DNA of 6,080 bases from Lentisphaeria bacterium. Lineage in GTDB: Bacteria; Verrucomicrobiota; Lentisphaeria; Oligosphaerales; Oligosphaeraceae. The first letter of the stretch is position 1. The number at the start of each line of letters is the position of its first letter. The notes beneath the pieces are model-generated. The model was not told the origin of the DNA and made no database searches. It was given only the letters and a program-made list of their open reading frames with translations. The position numbers and the translations under genes were made by a program. Of this stretch, positions 1 to 4,956 are shown piece after piece. The stretch is taken from assembly GCA_028699735.1 (NCBI GenBank), contig JAQVUB010000173.1, positions 1 to 6,080 of the forward strand, in the 5' to 3' direction.

Positions 1-61
1 GGGCCCGTTTGTTGATGTCGTTTTAATGCCTCTCGTGCGTCCGTCCCTATGTTGTAACTTC

Positions 62-149
62 CCTCCTTGTTGTCTCCGTCGGCGGGAATATGGAGCGCCG
101 CCGTCCCGGCGGCTCCCCGTATTCCCTCCGACGATCAACAACAAGGAGG
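62..149. repeat. Long imperfect hairpin (88 nt) with perfect 12-bp outer arms
   Basis: Bases 62-73 (CCTCCTTGTTGT) are the exact reverse complement of 138-149. Inside them GTCGG (78-82) pairs with 128-132, GGGAATA (84-90) pairs with 120-126, and GCCGCCG (97-103) pairs with 107-113 around a 3-nt loop. A GGAGC/GCTCC pairing (92-96 with 112-116) is an alternative for the top of the stem. The structure is far longer than an ordinary terminator and has no T-run on either side. It may be a palindromic intergenic element or a structured RNA leader. Its right arm ends in a perfect AAGGAGG ribosome-binding sequence four bases before an ATG. Confidence 0.75.
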
Positions 150-152
150 TAA

Positions 153-203
153 ATGACCACATTCGGAAGAGGTCAAAGTCTTCTCCCTGTTTTGGGGAAC
201 TGA
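153..203 (+). CDS. Possible 16-residue leader peptide
   Basis: An ATG at 153 follows a perfect AAGGAGG (143-149) by three to four bases. It opens a frame of 16 codons, MTTFGRGQSLLPVLGN, closed by TGA at 201-203. The ribosome-binding site lies wholly inside the 3' arm of the long hairpin (62-149), so it would be hidden when the hairpin forms, as in translational attenuators. The peptide has no recognised motif and no run of a single amino acid that would suggest a classical attenuator. The strong ribosome-binding site is the only positive evidence. It could simply be a by-product of the palindrome. Confidence 0.2.
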   Translation: MTTFGRGQSLLPVLGN

Positions 204-329
204 ACCCCTTTGAATAAGGGCATTTCCAGATGCGGAAAAATGTATGAAAACTTGCCTTTCGTCACACAGCGCAAGCTATTATCCCCCCTCCCAGATATGC
301 AAAAAAACCGCCGGCTGAAACAATAGTTC

Positions 330-357
330 AGTGTAGTTAAGTAAACTATAGTGTAAT
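330..357 (+). promoter_or_regulatory. Candidate operator or centromere iterons (AGTGTA words)
   Basis: AGTGTAGT (330-337) and AGTGTAAT (350-357) start exactly 20 bases apart, close to two helical turns, so they would face the same side of the DNA. A third copy, AGTGTAGT, sits at 492-499 inside the likely promoter of the winged-helix gene. The pattern fits sites for the product encoded at 552-911, used both for a nucleoprotein complex and for autoregulation. With only three short copies in AT-rich DNA, chance cannot be excluded. Confidence 0.3.
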
Positions 358-382
358 AGATTTAAATCTAATATACTTAACT
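335..382. repeat. Inverted repeat enclosing a 14-bp palindrome
   Basis: AGTTAAGTA (335-343) is the exact reverse complement of TACTTAACT (374-382). Between them, off-centre, lies the perfect palindrome TAGATTTAAATCTA (357-370). The stretch is almost entirely A and T, and it includes a TATACT hexamer (372-377) that could act as a -10 box. Nested dyads of this kind ahead of a small winged-helix gene are typical of operators or centromere sites bound by a dimeric regulator. No transcription terminator is implied, since the arms are AT-only and no U-tract follows in a standard arrangement. Confidence 0.55.
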
Positions 383-476
383 TTTATTTAGCCTGCGGAT
401 TTGGGTTACAGGATAAGGTGCATGGGTTTGTGGGAGGGGGTGGCGATTTATTTTTTGAGGAAGTGATAATGGGCGC

Positions 477-509
477 TTGTGTTGAAGAAATAGTGTAGTA
501 TGATATAGT
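477..509 (+). promoter_or_regulatory. Likely sigma-70-type promoter for the tubulin-like operon
   Basis: Two overlapping matches to a housekeeping promoter are visible. TTGTGT (477-482) lies 16 bases before TATGAT (499-504), and TTGAAG (482-487) lies 16 bases before TATAGT (504-509). Either would start transcription at about 511-517, some 35-40 bases ahead of the ATG at 552. The AGTGTAGT word at 492-499 falls in the spacer, where a bound repressor would block polymerase. Confidence 0.4.
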
Positions 510-551
510 AACAGAAATACGGGACGCACAGAGAAGAGGAATGGTGGCAAG

Positions 552-911
552 ATGTCAGGGAAAGCGCAGACAACGGGGCAGGAATTGACGGAATTATTTG
601 AGAGTCAGGTAGGGCGTTTAGGGGAGGCTCATTATCTGGTTTTGTTATGGTCTGCGAAGAGTGAGGGTGCCACCCGGAAGTACAATTTGACGAATTTTTT
701 TGATGATTTGAAGCATTTGGGGATAACCCGGACGAAGCAGACAGCGGTTGCGGTGATTGAAGCGATGGCTTCGTTATGTTTTATTGAGGTACGTGATGAG
801 CGGAATCGGAAGAACATTTATATAACCAGGCACGGTGCCAGGGCTTTGGCCAGGCTGGTCGAAGGTCGCCGTTACGAAGCAAAGAATTCGGCATTTTTGG
901 AGGATCGTTAA
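552..911 (+). CDS. Small winged-helix-like DNA-binding protein, possible TubR-like adaptor
   Basis: This is a 119-residue soluble protein with no signal peptide or membrane segment. Its pattern fits a winged helix-turn-helix: a helix at about 26-37 (AHYLVLLWSAKS), a second helix at 46-55, a likely recognition helix at 61-74 (TKQTAVAVIEAMAS), then a two-stranded wing at 77-91 with the basic turn DERNRKN, and a closing basic helix at 94-107. It ends one base before the tubulin-like gene, whose ribosome-binding site lies in its last codons, so the two are almost certainly co-transcribed. TubR of plasmid partition systems is also a roughly 100-residue winged-helix protein encoded just before TubZ. 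The resemblance here is of size, fold pattern and position, not a recognised sequence match. An ordinary MarR- or PadR-like autoregulator is the main alternative. The start at 552 is favoured because it is the first ATG in frame; GAGG at 536-539 is a slightly distant ribosome-binding site. Confidence 0.7.
   Translation: MSGKAQTTGQELTELFESQVGRLGEAHYLVLLWSAKSEGATRKYNLTNFFDDLKHLGITRTKQTAVAVIEAMASLCFIEVRDERNRKNIYITRHGARALARLVEGRRYEAKNSAFLEDR
899..903 (+). promoter_or_regulatory. Ribosome-binding site that fixes the start of the tubulin-like gene
   Basis: GGAGG lies nine bases before the ATG at 913, inside the last codons of the upstream gene. It supports start 913 over the longer in-frame alternative at 835, and it suggests translation of the two genes is coupled. 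Confidence 0.8.
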
Positions 912-912
912 G

Positions 913-2010
913 ATGACAGTAGGCATTGGTGGTGCAGGTTGCAAAATCGCTGCGAAATTGGATGATGACGCGATCCTGGTCAATGTATCGGAGACGGAGT
1001 TAAGCAAAGTCCCTGGTGGGGGTCGTCGGATTCTTGCCGGTTTGCATGCGGGCAAGGGGCAATTCAAGGGTTCCCGGAAGGATCGTGACATTGGCTTGGA
1101 CGCATATTTATCAGTGAAGCGGGAGCTGCTGAGTTTGATCAAGGGGAATATGGTGTTCAGTTCGACCGGGGGTGGTACCGGAAACGGGATTACCAGCGGG
1201 ATTCTTCAGGATTTGACAAAGGAAGAAAACATCGCCACGGAGGACAAGACTTTTTTCGGGCTGCTTTTGCCATATGCGCGGCTGGAGTCCAGTGAATTCG
1301 TCAGTAACACCTCGGATTTTCTAGCGGGGCCTTTGGCAGAGGCGATTGACAGCGGCAATACCGGGAACATTGTCTTATTCAGCAACCGCTTGAAATTTGA
1401 GAAGAAGATTTCCGAGGAGCGTTACAACAAGATGCTGGTGGAGTCCTTAAAGGTATTTTTATCGATACCGGACAAGAATGATCAGTTTAAACTGTTGGAT
1501 GGTCATATTGATCATGAGGATTTCTTGTTGTATATGTCGAAGCCGTACTTCAATCATTTCTCCTATTTTCATTACAAGCCGGAGGCTCCCTTTGAGAAAC
1601 AGTTAAATCAGAACTCCAACAAGCTTTTGCTGGAGACAGAGAATCCGATTGAAGCGATGTTTTTGCTCGAGGTTCCGGAGAAGGGGGATCCGACCATCTT
1701 CTATGATATTGTGGAATACTTCACTGAACGGAACGTATCTCCGGTTTACAGTGTCGTTGAGAATCCAGAATTAAAGGAGCCTTTCATAACCGTTTCGCTG
1801 CTGTATTCGCGCAAGCCGGCGGAACTGGTGAATGACTTCAACAAAATTGCAGAGAAGCATGCCCAGGCGAAAGTGCAGAAATCTCTGGAGCAGTATGTTT
1901 CGCTGGAGAAGCTGAATGTGAATCTCGCTGATGAAGCCAAACAGGCGGTCAAACAGCGTGGAGATGAAGAGGAGATTCTGGCCATTCTCAAACGGCTCGG
2001 AAAACTTTAA
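913..2010 (+). CDS. Divergent tubulin/FtsZ-family GTPase, TubZ-like
   Basis: The 365-residue product carries the hallmarks of the tubulin/FtsZ superfamily, which binds GTP and assembles head to tail into filaments in the cytoplasm. It starts directly with the first nucleotide loop, GIGGAGCK (4-11). The tubulin signature STGGGTGNG is at 84-92. A strand-turn and helix region (115-160) ends in FSNRL (156-160), placed like the guanine-contacting Asn of FtsZ. The catalytic T7 loop reads HIDHEDF (198-204), which keeps the D-x-x-D spacing of FtsZ NxDxxD with His for Asn. A C-terminal half-domain (about 246-316) follows, and then a charged helical tail (317-365). The start at 913 is preferred over the in-frame ATG at 835 because GGAGG (899-903) lies nine bases upstream, the N-terminus then fits the family, and 835 lies within the preceding gene. 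It is too divergent from cell-division FtsZ to be that gene and lacks the usual FtsZ C-terminal peptide. A TubZ-like partition motor or an FtsZ-like membrane or cytoskeletal protein are the leading options. Confidence 0.85.
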   Translation: MTVGIGGAGCKIAAKLDDDAILVNVSETELSKVPGGGRRILAGLHAGKGQFKGSRKDRDIGLDAYLSVKRELLSLIKGNMVFSSTGGGTGNGITSGILQDLTKEENIATEDKTFFGLLLPYARLESSEFVSNTSDFLAGPLAEAIDSGNTGNIVLFSNRLKFEKKISEERYNKMLVESLKVFLSIPDKNDQFKLLDGHIDHEDFLLYMSKPYFNHFSYFHYKPEAPFEKQLNQNSNKLLLETENPIEAMFLLEVPEKGDPTIFYDIVEYFTERNVSPVYSVVENPELKEPFITVSLLYSRKPAELVNDFNKIAEKHAQAKVQKSLEQYVSLEKLNVNLADEAKQAVKQRGDEEEILAILKRLGKL

Positions 2011-2189
2011 GAATGGCAGCGGTGGAGTGATGTTCCTGCGAACGGCGAGGCAGTGTTGCATGGGCTTCCTATGCTGAAGACCATGGCTGCTGACCATTTG
2101 CTACAGAGTGAAAATGTTTATCATCCGCAGAAAGGAACTCGGATTCTGCTTTGTGCGTATGGTGAATGGATATGGATCATTGAGAGAAA
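2011..2189 (+). other. Gap between GTPase and kinase genes, with an open frame in phase with the GTPase
   Basis: The reading frame of the GTPase gene stays open after its TAA (2008-2010) all the way to 2274, overlapping the kinase gene by 85 bases. The encoded sequence would include VLHGLPMLKTMAADH and GTRILLCAYGEWIWIIER, which looks more protein-like than typical spacer. Possible starts are GTG at 2053, TTG at 2056 (five bases after GAGG at 2047-2050) and ATG at 2071. It could be a small gene, a decayed extension of the GTPase, or chance. No terminator is evident in the gap, so the kinase may be read from the same transcript. Confidence 0.3.
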
Positions 2190-3551
2190 ATGGATAATAA
2201 GGACAATGACAATCAGAACGGCTCTTTTGCCGTCCCGGATGCGGGGAAAAGAAAGTACCTTTCCGGGTCTTTAAAGAAGGAATCTGAGGACAGCGATGTG
2301 AAGAAAAGCCCGGTGCGGCGTTATTTGCACACGCGGACTTTGCAAAAGGATAAAAGTGTTGTTCTGGAAACGCAGCTGATTGATGTTAATAGGGTTCGTG
2401 ACAAAGGAAGCGCTGCTCCAGTGACCGAAGAAGAAGTCCTGATCAAAGTCAAGGGGACGGGGTCTTCTGGCAATGAACAGCAAAAGCCCGGTCAGCTGGG
2501 AGGAATCAACAATCCCGTAGCTGAGGAAGCTGATTCTGGCTCTGCACTCAGTCAAAAAGCGGTGCAGACTCTGGAAAACATTCCCCGGCCGGAAATTCAC
2601 CCGGAATTGACCGAACAGGCAATCACTGAAATCCGGGAAGCAGGCAAAACCGGGAGTTACACCCTGTTGGAACCCGTTGCCAAGGGTGCGGAGAGTATTC
2701 TTTACAAAGCAAAGGCAGGCTCCTGGACTTTCTGCGTCAAAGCCATTCGCAACCGCTGGGATGGTGTTCTTGGAAACAGCAAAACCAGGAACAATCAGGA
2801 AAAGCTGCAGGATGTCTCCTACAGCACTAAAATCCGCCATTTGCGCAATGAATACGATGTAGCCAGGGCTTTATTTAATGTCCAGGAGGAGATGCCGGTG
2901 GTCAAGGTGCTCTACCTGCGCAAAGTCACCCGTTTCGGGCTGGAGCTGGGCTACGATCTGCTGATGGAATACATACAGGGTCACGATTTGTCTGATCGCA
3001 ACATATTGAAAAAGCTGAGCGTCGAGGATAAAATCCGGCTGATGTACCAGGCCATCCAGGCGGTGAATTATCTGCATAAGCGCAAGCTGATTCATCTGGA
3101 TATCAAACCTTCCAATTTCATGCTCACCCGTACCGGAAAAGTCCGCCTGATTGACTTTGGAATTTCGGTGTTTTGTGGGTTCAAAGGACGTTCTATCACT
3201 GGAACAACCGGATATCTTTCACCAGAACAAGTGGCAAAAGAGACGCTCACTGAAGCTACGGATATCTTCGCCCTGGGTGTGACCTTTGCCATCTTCTTTG
3301 GAGGCAAGCCTCTGTTGCAGAATCAGGAAGAACTCCTGCAGCGATCCGTGCGTCGTGATGCGCGTTTCCATCTGGAAAGCGGAGATGTCTCCGCTATTGC
3401 CGATTTGCCGGAGCTCTCCGACAAACCCCAAATCGCCGAAATCATCCGCAATTGTTCCATCCTCAAACGTGAAAACCGTATCCAAAACTGTCAAAACCTG
3501 CTGATGCAACTGCATCAGGCTGCAAAAACCTACGGACTGATTCTGGAATAA
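2190..3551 (+). CDS. Hanks-type Ser/Thr protein kinase
   Basis: The 453-residue protein has a polar, probably disordered N-terminal part (1-150) followed by a eukaryotic-like kinase domain (about 157-445). The catalytic set is complete: VAIK-type Lys184 (CVKAI), helix-C Glu221 (NEYDVA), HLDIKPSN at 302-309 with catalytic Asp304, DFG at 322-324, a GTTGYLSPEQ activation segment at 338-347, and Asp358 in DIFALGV. It should therefore be active. The glycine loop is reduced (VAKGAES, 163-169), and the HRD arginine is leucine, so it is a 'non-RD' kinase that may not need activation-loop phosphorylation. There is no membrane helix and no PASTA or other sensor domain, so it probably acts in the cytoplasm. 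An in-frame stop at 2181 fixes 2190 as the earliest start; its ribosome-binding site (GAGAG) is weak. It lies 179 bases after the tubulin-like gene in the same direction, and that protein or the winged-helix protein are plausible substrates (inference). Confidence 0.92.
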   Translation: MDNKDNDNQNGSFAVPDAGKRKYLSGSLKKESEDSDVKKSPVRRYLHTRTLQKDKSVVLETQLIDVNRVRDKGSAAPVTEEEVLIKVKGTGSSGNEQQKPGQLGGINNPVAEEADSGSALSQKAVQTLENIPRPEIHPELTEQAITEIREAGKTGSYTLLEPVAKGAESILYKAKAGSWTFCVKAIRNRWDGVLGNSKTRNNQEKLQDVSYSTKIRHLRNEYDVARALFNVQEEMPVVKVLYLRKVTRFGLELGYDLLMEYIQGHDLSDRNILKKLSVEDKIRLMYQAIQAVNYLHKRKLIHLDIKPSNFMLTRTGKVRLIDFGISVFCGFKGRSITGTTGYLSPEQVAKETLTEATDIFALGVTFAIFFGGKPLLQNQEELLQRSVRRDARFHLESGDVSAIADLPELSDKPQIAEIIRNCSILKRENRIQNCQNLLMQLHQAAKTYGLILE

Positions 3552-3560
3552 CGCGGTTAC

Positions 3561-3600
3561 ACAATTTTTTTAGCAACGAAAAGACACGAAAAGACACGAA
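3561..3600 (+). repeat. Intergenic repeat copy A (T-run, CAACGAAA, CACGAAA units)
   Basis: A T-run (3565-3571) is followed by CAACG (3574-3578) and two tandem copies of AAAAGACACG (3579-3598). The repeat runs up to the argJ start codon, replacing any visible ribosome-binding site. It belongs to the same family as the copies at 4838-4920 and 5901-5952. Confidence 0.7.
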
Positions 3601-3601
3601 T

Positions 3602-4834
3602 ATGAACTTACGGGTTTTGGAAAATGGATCGGTGACCACGCCGGCCGGTTTCACTGCAAGCGGGATCAAAGCCGGCTTGAAAAAGAGCGGGCAGCCGGAT
3701 ATGGCACTGCTGTTTTGCTCGCAACCAGCGGTGGTTGCGGCGGCTTTTACCAGCAATGTATTTGCAGCGGCTCCGGTGCAATGGGACCGGCAGATTCTGG
3801 CTTCGGGCAAAACCGTGCGTGCGGTCATCATCAACAGTGGCAATGCCAATGCCTGCACCGGAAAACAAGGGCTGGAGGACGCCCGCAGGATGGCCGCAAA
3901 AACGGCGGAGTTGTTGAAAGTCCAGCCGGAAGAGGTGCTTGTTTCCTCGACTGGGCGCATTGGAGTACCGATGCCCATGCCGGTTATCCAAAACGGGATC
4001 CAGATGGCCGTTCGGGCTTTGTCCAGCGAGGGTGGCAAAGATGCCGCCAAAGCGATTATGACTACCGATACCCGGGCAAAACATCTTGCCGTCAGCTGTG
4101 AAATTGGCGGGAAAACCATTCATCTTGGTGGCATGACCAAGGGTTCCGGTATGATTGCTCCGCAAATGCTTCCCTGCCCGCCACAGGCGACCATGCTGGC
4201 CTATCTGACCACCGATGCGGTTATCGAGCAGGCTGCGTTGCACGCATGCCTTGCCGATTGCCTGGATCAATCCTTCAACCGCATCATTGTTGATGGCGAC
4301 ACCAGCACCAATGATACCTTTATCGCTTTGGCCAGCAATCTGGCAGGCAATCCGGTCATCATAAAAGGGACTGAGGACTGCCGGAAATTCTGCCTTGCCT
4401 TCCGTCAGGTTGCCGGGGCTCTGGCGCGTGAGATGGTTCTCGACGGTGAGGGGGTCACGCATTTTGTAGAATTGCAGGTGCACGGTACCGAATCCGATGC
4501 GGATGCGCGCCGGGTGGCTGAAGCCATTGCCCGGTCGCCGCTTTGCAAGACGGCCTGGTTTGGCGGCGATCCCAACTGGGGCCGGATCCTTGCGGCAGCA
4601 GGTTACAGCGGCGTCCAATTCAATCCCGACGAGGTCGATCTCGATTATGAAGATATTCCCATCGTCCGGGGCGGCCGGGATGCCGGTACGCCGGAGTCCG
4701 AACAGGTACAGACTCTCAAAGGCCGCGAGATTCATATCAATCTCAAGCTGGGGCCGGGGCAGGGCGCTTTCACCATCTGGACCTGTGACCTGAGCTACGA
4801 ATACGTTAAAATCAATGCCGACTACCATACATAA
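3602..4834 (+). CDS. argJ: Glutamate N-acetyltransferase / ornithine acetyltransferase ArgJ
   Basis: ArgJ moves the acetyl group from N-acetylornithine to glutamate, closing the cyclic arginine pathway; some members also use acetyl-CoA. The 410 residues match the usual family length. Motifs in order are INSGNANACTG in the N-terminal third, SSTGRIG (115-121, with the Thr-Gly of the oxyanion hole at 117-118), KGSGMIAP (180-187), ATML with the predicted self-cleavage nucleophile Thr197, DGDTSTND (231-238), DPNWGRI (323-329) and the typical C-terminus WTCDLSYEYVKI. The proprotein cuts itself before Thr197 into alpha and beta chains. Six extra residues (LPCPPQ, 190-195) sit between KGSGMIAPQM and ATML, where most relatives run directly on. 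No other arg genes are in view. The start at 3602 gives the expected N-terminus, though no ribosome-binding site is visible because an intergenic repeat abuts it. Confidence 0.95.
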   Translation: MNLRVLENGSVTTPAGFTASGIKAGLKKSGQPDMALLFCSQPAVVAAAFTSNVFAAAPVQWDRQILASGKTVRAVIINSGNANACTGKQGLEDARRMAAKTAELLKVQPEEVLVSSTGRIGVPMPMPVIQNGIQMAVRALSSEGGKDAAKAIMTTDTRAKHLAVSCEIGGKTIHLGGMTKGSGMIAPQMLPCPPQATMLAYLTTDAVIEQAALHACLADCLDQSFNRIIVDGDTSTNDTFIALASNLAGNPVIIKGTEDCRKFCLAFRQVAGALAREMVLDGEGVTHFVELQVHGTESDADARRVAEAIARSPLCKTAWFGGDPNWGRILAAAGYSGVQFNPDEVDLDYEDIPIVRGGRDAGTPESEQVQTLKGREIHINLKLGPGQGAFTIWTCDLSYEYVKINADYHT

Positions 4835-4837
4835 CAA

Positions 4838-4920
4838 CTTTTTTAACAACGAAAAGCACGAAAGAAACGAAATGGCCAACTCAAAAAAAGTTCGGTTTAT
4901 TTCGTGTCTTTCGTTGTTTA
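4838..4920. repeat. Intergenic repeat copy B, arranged as an inverted repeat
   Basis: Directly after the argJ stop comes a T-run, then AACAACGAAA (4845-4854) and CACGAAA (4857-4863). The reverse complements, TTTCGTG (4900-4906) and TTTCGTTGTT (4909-4918), follow after a 36-base loop. The arms therefore pair over 17 bases with one two-base internal mismatch. As RNA this would form a hairpin that may serve as a 3' end for argJ. The two halves look like two facing copies of the unit found singly at 3561-3600. Confidence 0.75.
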
Positions 4921-4945
4921 GAAACCTTTTTGGAAGGGTTTGCAT

Positions 4946-4950
4946 CGAGG
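4946..4950 (+). promoter_or_regulatory. Ribosome-binding site used to choose the sugar-kinase start
   Basis: CGAGG ends six bases before the ATG at 4957 but directly abuts the ATG at 4951, so 4957 is the better spaced start. A further in-frame ATG at 4969 lies too far away, and TTG at 4930 has no suitable site. Confidence 0.45.
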
Positions 4951-4956
4951 ATGGCA

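Larger units (their letters stand above)
204..476. other. Non-coding region upstream of the tubulin-like module
   Basis: No reading frame here looks coding. A small stem (TTTCC 223-227 with GGAAA 234-238) is present but has no T-run. Bases 321-390 are strongly AT-rich and hold the palindrome and repeated words listed separately, while 421-460 is G-rich. In plasmid TubRZ loci the equivalent position holds the TubC centromere, so this is where a DNA site bound by the 552-911 product would be expected. That link is inference. Confidence 0.5.

Noticed and set aside
3..26. Possible tail of an upstream gene (ends MSF, stop at 24-26)
   Set aside because: Seven codons are too few to judge and all short stretches contain such frames.
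62..149. Integron attC site
   Set aside because: The hairpin ends lack the RYYYAAC and GTTRRRY core sites, the arms are fully paired without the typical extrahelical bases, and no integrase or cassette gene is seen.
26..217. Plus-strand open frame of 63 codons at the left end
   Set aside because: It runs through both arms of the long hairpin, has no ribosome-binding site, and its Pro, Arg and Cys-rich translation reflects the palindrome rather than a protein.
835..912. Longer start for the tubulin-like gene
   Set aside because: It would add 26 residues encoded within the preceding gene in another frame. The start at 913 has a strong ribosome-binding site and gives the family's N-terminus.
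913..2010. Cell-division FtsZ
   Set aside because: The protein is too divergent, has an altered T3 loop and T7 Asn, lacks the C-terminal anchor peptide, and has no division or cell-wall genes nearby.
3579..3600. CRISPR-like array at the tandem AAAAGACACG units
   Set aside because: The units are 10 bases and directly adjacent with no spacers, and they belong to the intergenic repeat family.
4930..4956. TTG start at 4930 or ATG at 4951 for the sugar kinase
   Set aside because: TTG lacks a suitable ribosome-binding site, and the GAGG directly touches the 4951 ATG. The start at 4957 has normal spacing.
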